DNA from: Anaerolineae bacterium
GTDB taxonomy: Bacteria; Chloroflexota; Anaerolineae; Aggregatilineales; Phototrophicaceae
Length of the DNA: 58,626 nt
Reading direction: 5' to 3'
Assembly (NCBI GenBank): GCA_022825675.1
Contig: JAJDWK010000047.1
Span: 1-58,626 of the forward strand
A program made the position numbers and the translations under genes. Below the pieces are notes generated by a model. That model searched no databases. It was given only the letters and a program-made list of their open reading frames with translations, and was not told the DNA's origin. How positions within the stretch are numbered: position 1 is the stretch's first letter; each line of letters starts with the position of its first letter. Of this stretch, positions 25,730 through 34,872 are shown piece by piece.

Positions 25730-27424
25730 TTAGCCCCGCACTTCCGGCTGCGGTGGATTTTCCAGGTCAGCTAAAGCGGGCATGGACGCGCTTTGTGAAT
25801 GCACGCCAGTTGCGCCATCGGGGCGCGTCCCGCGGTTTTCCAGGCTCTGCAAATTGCCCGCGCCATCATAAGCGCGCACCTGGAACTTAAACGAACCTTC
25901 CTGGAAGCGCCAGTCATAGCGCCAGAGGACCCAGGTCAGCTCGCTTAGCGGCTGCCGCAGCTGCGCTTCTTGCCATTCGCCATCGTTGACGCTGACCTCG
26001 ACCTTGGAAATTTGCTTGGCACCGCTGTAGGCGATGCCGCCAATCGGTACGACATAGCCGTCGTCATCTTGCAGGATGTAGTCGGTGGCGACACTGTCCA
26101 CGACTGAGGTGGCGTTGACGATGGCTTCCCGGCTCCAGCTGCGCCGCACCCAATAGCCCTCCGCCCAGGCATCCACAAATTCGATGCTTTTTATCCACTT
26201 CGGCTGCTTCATGCCATAGCGGTCGGGGATATAAATGCGCAGCGGGAAGCCATGTTTCTGTTTGAGAGGCTGGTCGTCCCACTCGTAGGCGAACATGATG
26301 CGCTCGTCCGCCCGCATGAGATCAAGCATGACATATTCGTCGAAATTATCCGCGCCGGTGATTTTCAGCGCCGCCGCCCCCGCTTGCGGCTGCACCAAAT
26401 CCAGGAATTCTTTGGCGCTGAAGCCCGCCCACTTGGTGGTGCTGATTAAGGTGCCGCCGATGCGATTGCTGATGCAGGACAGGGTGACATAACGCTCGAC
26501 GCGGGCAAATTTGTCATAAAGATCTTGCAGCGACAGGCTCACCGGGTTGTCCACCAAGCCGGTGACTTCCAGCCGCCATTCGTTGGAATCAATCACCGGC
26601 GGGCGCGAGCTGATGTCGATGCGATAATGGTCATCCAGCGGCGTGTATTCCGGGCGCGTCCCCGGCGCTGGCTGCATCGGGTCATCGGCATTGGGCAAAA
26701 CGCCTTCGGGCAGCTCCCCCGCCGGCAGCTGCGAGACGAGCGCGCCGTCGCCTGGGCGGCTGCCGACTATAGCGCCGATTCCCGCGCCGGTGACAGTCAA
26801 GACCGCGCTGGCACCGCCAATGCGCACCAGAAATTGCCGCCGGTCCAGCGCCTCGACAGCGATGGTCTCGCCCGTTTTTTCGTCAGTTTTGGTCTTGGCA
26901 TCGCTATGCGCCAGCATGTTGTAGACCCAGTTGGCGGCAGCGCCCCAACTGGCGAAGATCAGCAGCACCCACAGCACTTGCAAGGGGCCGGAGGCAGTGG
27001 CAGTCAAGTTGACACGCATGGAAACCAGCATCAGCAGCGCGCCCGCGCCCAAGCCCACAATCAACCCGGGGATGAGGCTGCGGGCGCTGCCTTTGCTGCG
27101 GTTGAGCGCGCCGAAGAGCAGCGCGGTGGCAACGATGCCCAACCCAAGCGAAGCCGCCAGCCCCATCAGTTGCTCAGCAGTTTTGGCGGCGGCGGAGGTC
27201 TCGCCCAGGTTAAGCGCGATGATGATATCCACCATCAGGTCGATGCCAAATGTCAACAGCGGACCCGGCAGATTCTGGGACATAAAGTCGAAAATGTCGA
27301 AGGGGATAAAAGGCAGCCCCGCCAGTTGATCGGCAAGGAACATCAGCGCCATCATCGGCAGCGTCAACATGCCGCCTATAAGAGCGCCAAGCCAAATGGT
27401 GGGTTTGCGCAAGGTATCATTCAT
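25730..27424 (-). CDS. Sulfite-oxidase-like molybdopterin enzyme fused to an N-terminal membrane domain
   Basis: 564 residues. Residues 1-170 hold about five TM segments, then a cytosolic linker, a twin-arginine-like 'DRRQFLVRIGG' at 194-204 leading into another hydrophobic segment (205-222), then the Mo-cofactor domain. The Mo-ligand Cys is C317 in 'LSCISNRIGG', and 'KQKHGFPLRIYIPDRYGMKQPKWI' is the conserved family block; a C-terminal Ig-like domain ('ISKVEVSVNDGEWQEA') closes it. The enzyme likely faces outside. The fusion may replace a separate membrane partner such as YedZ. GGAG lies about 10 bases before the ATG. Substrate unknown. Confidence 0.87.
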   Translation of the reverse strand: MNDTLRKPTIWLGALIGGMLTLPMMALMFLADQLAGLPFIPFDIFDFMSQNLPGPLLTFGIDLMVDIIIALNLGETSAAAKTAEQLMGLAASLGLGIVATALLFGALNRSKGSARSLIPGLIVGLGAGALLMLVSMRVNLTATASGPLQVLWVLLIFASWGAAANWVYNMLAHSDAKTKTDEKTGETIAVEALDRRQFLVRIGGASAVLTVTGAGIGAIVGSRPGDGALVSQLPAGELPEGVLPNADDPMQPAPGTRPEYTPLDDHYRIDISSRPPVIDSNEWRLEVTGLVDNPVSLSLQDLYDKFARVERYVTLSCISNRIGGTLISTTKWAGFSAKEFLDLVQPQAGAAALKITGADNFDEYVMLDLMRADERIMFAYEWDDQPLKQKHGFPLRIYIPDRYGMKQPKWIKSIEFVDAWAEGYWVRRSWSREAIVNATSVVDSVATDYILQDDDGYVVPIGGIAYSGAKQISKVEVSVNDGEWQEAQLRQPLSELTWVLWRYDWRFQEGSFKFQVRAYDGAGNLQSLENRGTRPDGATGVHSQSASMPALADLENPPQPEVRG

Positions 27425-27545
27425 GATTTGAAAGCTCCATATTACTCATCCGCATTCTCAATTGCCCGTAGTATATGCCAATTTGCTGGCAATAGTATTG
27501 CCGTCAGATTACAGACCGCTTACAGCCTGGTAACAGCCGGGGCGC

Positions 27546-28793
27546 TTACTCCGCCCTGCCCGCGACTTCCAGCACCGCCCCCAGCAGCGCATTGCAGACC
27601 GCTTCCAGGTCTTCTGGCTCGGCGCTTTCCGATTCGTGGTGGCTGATGCCATCTTTGCAAGGCGCGAAGAGCATGGCAGTCGGCGCGCGCCGGGCGACAT
27701 AGCAGGCATCATGCCCCGCGCCCGAGGTGATAGTTTGATGCGAGACGCCCAGCCGCTGGCAGGCGCGCTTGATAGCGGCGACGCAATCGGCATCAAAAGC
27801 GACGGGCGCGGTGTACGAAATCTGCTCCAGCGACAGCGCCAAGCTGTTGGTAGCCGCCGCTTCCTGGCAAGCCTCACGCAGCGCGGCGTCCATCGCCGCC
27901 AAGACCGGCGCTGAGGGATGGCGCAAATCCACCGTGAAGCGGGTGACGCCGGGGATAACATTGCGCGAGCCGGGACCAACTTCGATTTGGCTGCCGACAG
28001 TGCCGCGCGCCAGTGGCGCATGCTCCAGCGCGATATCTTCCACCGCTTGCACAACCTGCGCCATGCCCAGCAGCGCGTTGCGCCGCCCCGCCATTGGTGT
28101 TGAGCCGGTATGCTGGGCGAAGCCGGTCAGCGCGACATCGTACCAGCGGAAGCCTTGCGCCGCGTTGACCACCCCGACAGAGATTCCCGCGCTGTCCAAG
28201 ATGGGACCTTGCTCGATATGGCACTCAAAAAAGGCGGAAAACTCCTGAGCTTCCACCGCCGCCGCGCCGTGATAGCCGATGCGCTTGAGCTCTTCCAGCA
28301 CGGTGGCGCCGCTATCAACCGCCCGCAGCGACTGCGCCCACTGCAAATCAAATGCGCCGCCATAAACGCCAGAGGCGAGCATGGCGGGGGCGAAACGGGC
28401 ACCCTCTTCGTTTGTCCAATTCACTACTTCCAGCGGCGCGGCGGTCTCTATGCCGTGGTCGTTCAAAGTGCGCACAACTTCCAAGCCCGCCAGAACGCCA
28501 AAGACGCCATCAAATTTGCCGCCAAAGGGCTGGGTATCCAGGTGGCTGCCCATGCCCACTGGCGCGCGCGCCGCATCCGCGCCGGGGCGGCGCGCGAACA
28601 TATCGCCCATTGCGTCGATTGTCATGCTCAAGCCGGCAGCGGCGCACCATTCGGCGAAGAGGTCACGGGCGGCGCGGTCTTCATCGCTGAGCGTGAGGCG
28701 GTGGCTGCCGCCATTGGCGGTCGCGCCAATGCGCGCCATCGCCATGATGCTATCCCACAGGCGCGCGCCATTCACGCGGATGTGCTCAGTCAT
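27546..28793 (-). CDS. M20-family Zn-dependent amidohydrolase (N-carbamoyl-amino-acid hydrolase / allantoate amidohydrolase type)
   Basis: 415 residues. Metal ligands stand in 'MGSHLDTQPFGGKFDG' (H84, D95) and 'NWTNEEGARFAP' (E129/E130); 'FECHIEQGPILDSAG' is the family's substrate block. Such enzymes cleave N-carbamoyl amino acids, ureidopropionate or allantoate in the cytosol; which one is not decidable here. The ATG at 28793 has GGAGG 6 bases upstream and is preferred over a start 17 codons earlier that overlaps the sulfatase. It follows the sulfatase gene by 25 bases, so the two form an operon. Confidence 0.88.
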   Translation of the reverse strand: MTEHIRVNGARLWDSIMAMARIGATANGGSHRLTLSDEDRAARDLFAEWCAAAGLSMTIDAMGDMFARRPGADAARAPVGMGSHLDTQPFGGKFDGVFGVLAGLEVVRTLNDHGIETAAPLEVVNWTNEEGARFAPAMLASGVYGGAFDLQWAQSLRAVDSGATVLEELKRIGYHGAAAVEAQEFSAFFECHIEQGPILDSAGISVGVVNAAQGFRWYDVALTGFAQHTGSTPMAGRRNALLGMAQVVQAVEDIALEHAPLARGTVGSQIEVGPGSRNVIPGVTRFTVDLRHPSAPVLAAMDAALREACQEAAATNSLALSLEQISYTAPVAFDADCVAAIKRACQRLGVSHQTITSGAGHDACYVARRAPTAMLFAPCKDGISHHESESAEPEDLEAVCNALLGAVLEVAGRAE

Positions 28794-28818
28794 ACTCGCC
28801 CTCCATTCAGCCCGGCGG

Positions 28819-30156
28819 CTATGCCTCTGCCAGCAGCGGGTCATTTACCCGCGCCTGCCGCTCTTTGAGGCTGCGGCGCAAGCGCTGGGCTTGCTTGGCA
28901 TAGCCGGGTTCGTCGATAAGATTTTTTGTTTCCCAAGGGTCAATATCCAGGTCAAAGAGCTGCCAGGTGACCTTGCCATCCACAACAGTCTGGATGATTT
29001 TGTAGCGCTCGTCCTTGAGGCTGCGCTGATAGGGCGCGCCAGCTGGCGGGCCAAAAATGCTTTGATAGGCGGAGAATATATCGCGGCGGTGTTTGTTGGT
29101 GCGCCGCGAGAGCACGGCGGAGAGGCTGTGCCCAGCGCAATCCGCTGGTGGCGGGACGCCAGCCATCTCCAGCAAGGTCGGGTACATATCAAGCAAATAG
29201 AGCAGCGCCCCGCTGCTTAAACCTGCCGGGACGCCTGGTCCCCGCAGTATCAGGGGGATGCGCATGCTGTGTTCATAGAGGTTCTGCTTGCCCATCAGCC
29301 CGTGCTGCCCCACCCCCAAGCCATGGTCAGAGGTGTAAACGACAACCGTATTTTCGCTTAAGCCGCGGGCTGCAAGCGTTTCCAGGATGCGGCTCATCTC
29401 CATATCCATGTGGGATATCATGCCATAATAGTCGGCGATGTGGCGCTGGATTTCCGCCGGCGTCCGCGGATAGCCCGCCAGCACTTCGTCACGGATAGCG
29501 CGCACGCCGGTATCAAAAGGATGCTCGGGGCAGAAATTGGGCGGCAAAGGAATGGCAGCGGGGTCATACATGCGGTCGAAAGGCGGCGGCGCTGTGCGCG
29601 GGTCGTGCGGGGAGGTGAAGGCGATGTACGCGAAGAAAGGCTCTTCATCGTCCTGCCCGCGCGTATTCAGGAACTGTATCATTTCGTCGCTGAAAACGGT
29701 GGTGGAAAAGCCATCGGCGATGTAGGCGCTTTCCGGGTCATAAGCGCCAGCGGCGTCAAAGTCATGCACGGGCACGGCGTATTGGTCGGACATGCCGCCG
29801 AAAAATACCTTGCCGCTTTTATCAAAGCAGCGGGCATAGCTGCCGCGCCGGTTGTGCCATTTGCCAGTGCCAAAACAGGTATAGCCATGCTGGCGCAGCA
29901 ATTCGGGCAAGAGCGGGATGTCTTCTGGCAGCGGGTCGGGCGTATCAAAGAGGTTGCGCCCGGACATCAGCATGCCGCGGCTGGGCATGCAGACGGCGGG
30001 AGAAGTCGAGCCCATGATATGCGCTTGGGTGAAGCAAGCGCCCTCGGCAATCAGCCGGTCCAAAGTCGGCGTGAGCAGGCCTTCCGCCCCTAGCGCGCCA
30101 ATGGCGGAATGGCGGTGGTCATCGGCGATCATGAAGAGGAAATTCGGTCGGCTCAT
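28819..30156 (-). CDS. Type I sulfatase (alkaline phosphatase superfamily)
   Basis: 445 residues. 'PNFLFMIADDHRH' supplies two metal-binding Asp (12-13) and 'CMPSR' (56-60) is the C-x-P-x-R motif whose Cys is converted to formylglycine; 'GTGKWHN' and 'VVYTSDHGLGVGQHG' complete the active site. It would hydrolyse a sulfate ester, or possibly a phosphonate or choline ester in relatives. There is no signal peptide, which suggests a cytosolic substrate. First gene of an operon with the M20 amidohydrolase, pointing to stepwise breakdown of a small sulfated or N-substituted compound. Confidence 0.9.
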   Translation of the reverse strand: MSRPNFLFMIADDHRHSAIGALGAEGLLTPTLDRLIAEGACFTQAHIMGSTSPAVCMPSRGMLMSGRNLFDTPDPLPEDIPLLPELLRQHGYTCFGTGKWHNRRGSYARCFDKSGKVFFGGMSDQYAVPVHDFDAAGAYDPESAYIADGFSTTVFSDEMIQFLNTRGQDDEEPFFAYIAFTSPHDPRTAPPPFDRMYDPAAIPLPPNFCPEHPFDTGVRAIRDEVLAGYPRTPAEIQRHIADYYGMISHMDMEMSRILETLAARGLSENTVVVYTSDHGLGVGQHGLMGKQNLYEHSMRIPLILRGPGVPAGLSSGALLYLLDMYPTLLEMAGVPPPADCAGHSLSAVLSRRTNKHRRDIFSAYQSIFGPPAGAPYQRSLKDERYKIIQTVVDGKVTWQLFDLDIDPWETKNLIDEPGYAKQAQRLRRSLKERQARVNDPLLAEA

Positions 30157-30260
30157 CGCGCTAGCCTTGTGCTCTTAGCTTTTGAAATCATCATACCCGC
30201 TGCCGGGCGCGCCTGCAAGCGACGCCTCGCAAGTGGCGGCGAATAGGACATAGGATATTT

Positions 30261-30286
30261 ACCACAGAGACACTGAGGACACAGAG
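30261..30286 (+). repeat. Short dispersed repeat ('ACCACAGAGACACTGAGGAC' type)
   Basis: The element and its trailing ACAGAG belong to the same sequence family as the arms of the 2348-2502 hairpin, but without an inverted partner. It sits between the sulfatase and the WD40 gene. Confidence 0.7.
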
Positions 30287-30416
30287 ATTTTTGCGCGCTT
30301 GGCGGCTTTTAGTAAGCACACAGGCGTAATCACTCTGCTTTAGTCTGTCATCGGAAAGTAAGATTTCTGTGCTAAGCTAGGCGCATGTTTCCGCTTGATT
30401 AGCCTAGGGGAGTGTT

Positions 30417-31472
30417 ATGCCGCTTCGTTTCTTCTCCTTGATTGTATGTTTGTTCTTGCTCGCGCCCAGCCTCGCCCAAAGCAGCGAGGCGGAAGTTATC
30501 CTCCAACATGAAGCGGGCGTGGTAACCGCCGCCTGGAACAGCGACGAAACCCAGATACTCACGGCGACCGAGCGCGGCGCAGTGCAAGTGTGGGCGCTGC
30601 CAGCGGGCGAATTATTGCTGACGATTGAACACGGCGGCATCCCTTTGACGCACGCGCTGTGGGTGGCGGCTGGCGCGCAGATACTCTCCGCCGATGAAAG
30701 CGGCAGCGTCCGCTTGAGCGCGGCGCATGATGGCAGCGAGCTGCGGCGCTGGCAATTCGCTGGCATGCCGGTCGCCCTCGAAGTTGCTGCCGATGGCGGC
30801 AGCGCGATGGTATTCACAGATAGTGGCGGCGGCGCGCTGCTCCCGCTGACGGCGGGCGGGCAGAGCATGGAATTTGCCGCCAGCGGCGCAATCAGCGGCG
30901 CCTCTTTGAGCACTGATGGCAGCCGCCTGCGCGCCTGGACAGAAGAGGGCGCTGTCTTCAGCTGGCACTTGGAAGCGGGCACCGCCGAAGAAACGCGCCC
31001 GCCCCACCGCGGCTTGCTGCTCGGCTTACAATGGAGCGCGGATGATGCCCGTGTGCTGGCTTGGTTCGCGGATGGGCTGGTCAATCTCTATGAATCCGAC
31101 GGCGTCAGCATCGGCCGCGGGCGCATCAGCGGGCTGCGCCACAACAGTTTTGTGCAGCGGGCGATATGGTCGCGCGATGAATCGATGGTGATGTCCTGGG
31201 CGGGCGATGACACTGTGCATATCTGGTCGGCGCGGGACGGGCGCTCCCAGCAGGTCTATCGCCACGAGGATTGGGTTATCGGCGCCCGTTGGGATCATGA
31301 CGAGCGCCGTGTGCTCTCCTGGTCGCATATTTATGTCTATCTCTGGGACGCTGACGGCTTTGTCAAGCGCTTCCGCCATCGCAATCTGCTGCGCGGCGCG
31401 GTTTGGGATGCGGCGGGGGAGCGCGTTTTGTCCTGGTCTTGGGATGGCACCGCGCGCGTCTGGAAAGTGTAA
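30417..31472 (+). CDS. Exported WD40-repeat-like beta-propeller protein
   Basis: 351 residues. Signal peptide 'FFSLIVCLFLLAPSLAQS' at residues 5-22. Seven or so blades follow, with WD-like ends such as 'GAVQVWALPAGE', 'DTVHIWSARDG', 'IYVYLWDADG' and 'GTARVWKV'. GH dipeptides are poorly kept, so it is a divergent propeller, outside the cytosol, probably a binding scaffold. GGGGAG lies 5 bases before the ATG. Codon composition matches the high-GC backbone. It converges on the PAP2-like gene. Confidence 0.8.
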   Translation: MPLRFFSLIVCLFLLAPSLAQSSEAEVILQHEAGVVTAAWNSDETQILTATERGAVQVWALPAGELLLTIEHGGIPLTHALWVAAGAQILSADESGSVRLSAAHDGSELRRWQFAGMPVALEVAADGGSAMVFTDSGGGALLPLTAGGQSMEFAASGAISGASLSTDGSRLRAWTEEGAVFSWHLEAGTAEETRPPHRGLLLGLQWSADDARVLAWFADGLVNLYESDGVSIGRGRISGLRHNSFVQRAIWSRDESMVMSWAGDDTVHIWSARDGRSQQVYRHEDWVIGARWDHDERRVLSWSHIYVYLWDADGFVKRFRHRNLLRGAVWDAAGERVLSWSWDGTARVWKV

Positions 31473-31479
31473 CTCGGCG

Positions 31480-32121
31480 CTAAAGCATCTGCCCGAGGGC
31501 GGCGACAACCGCCAGCGGCGTCAACAAGCCGATGCATTCGCCAACCAGGATTTGGCTGGCGGTATGCCGCTTGAGCAGCAGGCGCGCCAATGCCACCAGC
31601 ATCAGCAGCGGCACAAAAACCAGGCTTTGGCGGAGGCCGAATATCAAAGCGTTGGCGGAGATGATGCTGGACATCGCCATTGTATGCAGGCTGATGTGGA
31701 TGAAAAATGTGCCGATGAGCATGATAGTCAGCTCCACGATGCTGACAAGGGTGACCAACTGCAGGATCAAGTCGGCGTCAAAATAGTGCAGGCAGGCTTG
31801 CAGCATAAGCCCGGCGACAATGGCGATGGCATAAGGCACGGTGCGCTCGTGGCTGTAGCGCATGTGCATATCGCTGATAGCGCCGCGGCGCACCTGCCAG
31901 GCGACATAGAGCATCGGCGCGACGCAAATGCAGAGCACAAAAAGCGCGGCGAATGTGATGGTTTCCGCGCGCCGCGCCTCCCGCGATAGCGCCAGGCAGA
32001 TCACCCACAGCGCCCAGAGTACCGGCGGGCTGAACAGCGTTGAGACGACATAAGCCCAAAAGTATGGCTCGGCTTGCGCCCGCTGACGAAGGGCAGCCGG
32101 CAGCGGCAAGCGGATGTGCAT
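31480..32121 (-). CDS. PAP2-like integral membrane protein
   Basis: 213 residues, about six TM segments. 'DMHMRYSHERTVPY', 'FHISLHTMAMSS' (His in the middle) and 'LVALARLLLKRHTASQILVG' match the layout of the PAP2-related membrane phosphatases in which an HT-x-x-Q-x-x-x-G element ends the active site. The classic KX6RP motif is weak, so the activity is uncertain; a lipid or polyprenyl phosphate is the likely substrate. The ATG at 32121 is chosen because the extra 24 residues of the longer frame look non-coding. Confidence 0.6.
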   Translation of the reverse strand: MHIRLPLPAALRQRAQAEPYFWAYVVSTLFSPPVLWALWVICLALSREARRAETITFAALFVLCICVAPMLYVAWQVRRGAISDMHMRYSHERTVPYAIAIVAGLMLQACLHYFDADLILQLVTLVSIVELTIMLIGTFFIHISLHTMAMSSIISANALIFGLRQSLVFVPLLMLVALARLLLKRHTASQILVGECIGLLTPLAVVAALGQML

Positions 32122-32349
32122 AATCGTCGTCTCTGGTATCCGGTTCCACAAGCAGTATAACAAATCGGCGCGGTTTTCACTAGCGCGGCGCATTGGCTGA
32201 CGCCGCGCCTACGCAGCGGCGGCGTTTCGCCACCGCTATCCCGCGGGCGCAGCCTTCCTGCGCCTTGCCATGCTAGGCTAAGCGCGAGCTTACAAATATT
32301 CGGCGTCACGATTGCCCGCTGCCGCCCGCGCCGGGGATTGGGGATTGCT

Positions 32350-32736
32350 ATGTTCAGGATGCTCTTCGCGGCGCTGCTGCTGGCAGCCGCGCTGCCCAGC
32401 TTCGCGCAGGCTGCCCTGCCCCATTTCCATGGCTTGAGCAAGTGGGGCTGCGATGGGCAGTATGCGGTGACGAAGCAATGGACAGCCGTCCCCGGGGCGC
32501 AGAGCTACCAAGTCGCCAGCTCCAGCGACATTTTTGCCGACCCGGCGGGCTTCGACTGGCATGATGTCGGCGATGCGCTGGAATATCGATTCCCGCTGAC
32601 GCAGGGCACGGTATACGCACTGTATGCGCGCGCGGTCAGCGCGGGGCAAGCTGGGGCTATCGGCTATGCCCGCTATGTGCGCCAGAGCAGCTCCGGCGCT
32701 TGCCTTATCGGCAGCGGCGCGGCTGGCTACAGCTGA
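32350..32736 (+). CDS. Small secreted protein, possible Fn3-like domain
   Basis: 128 residues from the ATG at 32350. Signal peptide 'MLFAALLLAAALPSFAQA' then a ~100-residue domain with 'WTAVPGAQSYQVASSSD' and 'LYALYARAVSAGQAG'-like strands, the pattern of a fibronectin type III or similar beta-sandwich; two Cys in the mature part could form a disulfide. Family not recognised. It begins a run of same-strand genes ending at 34872, with gaps of about 100, 34 and 57 bases. Confidence 0.6.
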   Translation: MFRMLFAALLLAAALPSFAQAALPHFHGLSKWGCDGQYAVTKQWTAVPGAQSYQVASSSDIFADPAGFDWHDVGDALEYRFPLTQGTVYALYARAVSAGQAGAIGYARYVRQSSSGACLIGSGAAGYS

Positions 32737-32837
32737 GCCCGCGTTTGGCGGCAGGAGTGGCAGCGCGCAGTCGCCAAATCCAACAAGCTCTGCTAGAGTT
32801 GAGGGCGATTAAGCGCCATCCATGCAGGAGGCATTTA

Positions 32838-33701
32838 ATGCCATCTCGCGCTGCAAATTGGGGGCAGATCCTCCCCTGCCTGATGCTGCTGGCGGCTATT
32901 GTTTTTTGCGCCGGCTGCTCACTGAGCGCCCATACCAGCGCCGCCGCCCGCTTTGACGGAGCGCCCGTTGTGCAGATCGCAGCGCCCCAGCCCGAGCAGG
33001 TATTCCAGGCAGGCGCGCTGCTCATCCTGCAAGCGCGCGTGGATAATGCGGGACCAGACCTGGCGCGGGTCAGCGTTTGGCTGGATGAGGCGCTGCTGGG
33101 CGCAAAAGACTTGCCCAACAGCAGCAATGCCGATTCGCTGCCCTTGACGATTGACTGGCAAACCAGCCAGCCGGGGCGCTTCACATTGTCCGTGCGGGCG
33201 GAGCGCGCCGATGGCAGCGAGGGGCGCGCCGATGTCGCCGTGCAGGTTGTCGCCGGCAGCAGCGCCGAGCTGCCAACCGCGCCCCCGCCTGATAGCAACG
33301 CGCCCGCAGAAGACGGGTTGACGCCAACGGACGACGGCATCAACTTGAAGCTGGTTGCGCTGGCGCTGGAGCCGCCGGCGCCAGTCTGCCGCGAGAGCGT
33401 TACCATCACGGCGACAATTCAGAACGCGGGGGCTGCGGACGCTTCCATTGTCGGCTTTATCGGTTGGGAGTTCATACGGCTCAGCACGGGCGATATCTTC
33501 GAGAGCAAAAGCGCGCCAGTGGCGCAAAGCCTCGCCGCGGGCACCAGCGCCGAAATCCCTTTCAGCGACAGCGTCTCCCGCCATCATGGCGAAGAATTGC
33601 GCCTGCGCGTGACGATTGACAGCGATAATCTTGTGCCGGAGTCCAACAAAGAGGACAACAGCCACAGCATCGATTTCACGCTTGCGCCCGGCAGCTGCTA
33701 A
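32838..33701 (+). CDS. Lipoprotein with CARDB-like domain
   Basis: 287 residues. Hydrophobic signal ending in the lipobox 'FCAGC' (Cys 26), so it should be lipid-anchored outside the cell. One Ig-like domain (about 40-140, 'PQPEQVFQAGALLILQARV') is followed by a Pro/Asp linker and a CARDB-type domain ('VTITATIQNAGAADASIVGF', 'VPESNKEDNS'). The ATG at 32838 has a near-perfect AGGAGG 7 bases upstream, so a longer frame beginning at 32700 is rejected. Probably an adhesion or binding scaffold. Confidence 0.82.
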   Translation: MPSRAANWGQILPCLMLLAAIVFCAGCSLSAHTSAAARFDGAPVVQIAAPQPEQVFQAGALLILQARVDNAGPDLARVSVWLDEALLGAKDLPNSSNADSLPLTIDWQTSQPGRFTLSVRAERADGSEGRADVAVQVVAGSSAELPTAPPPDSNAPAEDGLTPTDDGINLKLVALALEPPAPVCRESVTITATIQNAGAADASIVGFIGWEFIRLSTGDIFESKSAPVAQSLAAGTSAEIPFSDSVSRHHGEELRLRVTIDSDNLVPESNKEDNSHSIDFTLAPGSC

Positions 33702-33735
33702 AGCCGCTGGCGGCAAGCCCGAAAGGCGGAAACCA

Positions 33736-34503
33736 TTGGCTTCGATACTGGTATGCAACGATGATGGCTATGATGCGCCGGGCATTTTGGCGCTGGCGGA
33801 AGCCATGCGGAGCCTGGGCGCGGTGCAAGTTACGGCGCCGGCGCGTAATCAAAGCGCCAGCGGGCACAAAATTTCGCTGCATCAAGACTTGAACTATGCG
33901 CGCCGCAGCATCGGCGCTGGCATCCCGGCGCTGGTCGTGGACGGCTCGCCGGCGGATTGCATCGCGCTGGCGCTGCTGGGTTTGGTGGCGGAGCAGCCGG
34001 ATATTGTTGTCTCGGGCATCAACCGCGGCGAAAATATGGCGCAAGATTTGACCTACAGCGGCACAGTCACGGCGGCGCTGGAAGCAGCTATCGGCGGCGT
34101 TCCCGCCATCGCCTTCTCGCTGGCTAATCACACTGCCGATAGCCCGGCGGACTATCGCGTGGCGGCGCAGGTGGCGCTGACGATTGCGGGTTATGCGCTG
34201 CGGCAGGGCTTGCCGCCCTTCACCATTCTTAATGTGAATATCCCGCCGGCAGCCCGCGTTGAGGACCTGCGCGGCATCCGCCTGACGCGGCAGGGGCTGC
34301 GCATTTATCGCGACCGCCTGGAAGCGGTTGCCGCGGGCATCGCGCGCATCGGCGGGGAGCCGCCCGGCGCCAACACCGATGAGCTGGGCAGCGATGTCTG
34401 GGCGGTGCATCGGAATTATGTAAGCGTTACGCCGGTGCACCTCGATATGACGGCGCATCGCTTTCTGGCGCCGTTGGAAGCCTGGGAGCTGCGGCTGCCC
34501 TGA
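33736..34503 (+). CDS. surE: 5'/3'-nucleotidase SurE
   Basis: 255 residues. The N-terminus 'SILVCNDDGYDAPG' carries the metal-binding NDD motif at residues 8-10; 'APARNQSASGHKIS', 'VDGSPADC', 'VVSGINRGENMAQDLTYSGTVTAALEA' are all signature blocks. SurE removes phosphate from nucleoside monophosphates and some polyphosphates. A TTG start at 33736 with AGGCGG 7 bases upstream gives the standard SurE N-terminus; an ATG 120 bases earlier would overlap the preceding gene. Probably translated from the lipoprotein transcript (34-base gap). Confidence 0.94.
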   Translation: MASILVCNDDGYDAPGILALAEAMRSLGAVQVTAPARNQSASGHKISLHQDLNYARRSIGAGIPALVVDGSPADCIALALLGLVAEQPDIVVSGINRGENMAQDLTYSGTVTAALEAAIGGVPAIAFSLANHTADSPADYRVAAQVALTIAGYALRQGLPPFTILNVNIPPAARVEDLRGIRLTRQGLRIYRDRLEAVAAGIARIGGEPPGANTDELGSDVWAVHRNYVSVTPVHLDMTAHRFLAPLEAWELRLP

Positions 34504-34560
34504 GCGCGCTGCCAGTAATCGCCAGGCAATTCCATAAGGCAGGGAGAAAGGCAAAGAGCG

Positions 34561-34872
34561 ATGAATATTCTCAAGAGCTTGTTTGGCGGCGGCGGGCGTG
34601 ATGAAGACCGCGGCATCTATTTTTATGTGCGTCCGAAGATGTGCCGGGAAATCTTGCGCATCCGTGTTGACCCGCTGAATGATTTATCGCGGACCGATGA
34701 TGGCAAGGGCTATTGGTGCCGCAAGCTGGCGAGCGCGGCGCGCTGCCCCTTCCAGGCGGAGGCGACGCTGCATTTTGACAAGCGCAAGCAGTACACTGGC
34801 GGCGAGGTGGAGAATGGCGAGCTGGTCAGCGAGGCGGCGTGGCGGGCGCAGCGGGAGAAGGCGGGGGCTTAG
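34561..34872 (+). CDS. Conserved small protein, unknown
   Basis: 103 residues, soluble. 'RGIYFYVRPKMCREILRIRVDPLNDLSRTDD' followed by 'GYWCRKLASAARCPFQAEATLHFDKRKQ' suggests a compact beta-rich domain with three Cys. I recall similar short proteins from Chloroflexota but no function. It follows surE by 57 bases and its end overlaps the stop of the convergent HEPN-pentapeptide gene by 4 bases. Confidence 0.65.
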   Translation: MNILKSLFGGGGRDEDRGIYFYVRPKMCREILRIRVDPLNDLSRTDDGKGYWCRKLASAARCPFQAEATLHFDKRKQYTGGEVENGELVSEAAWRAQREKAGA

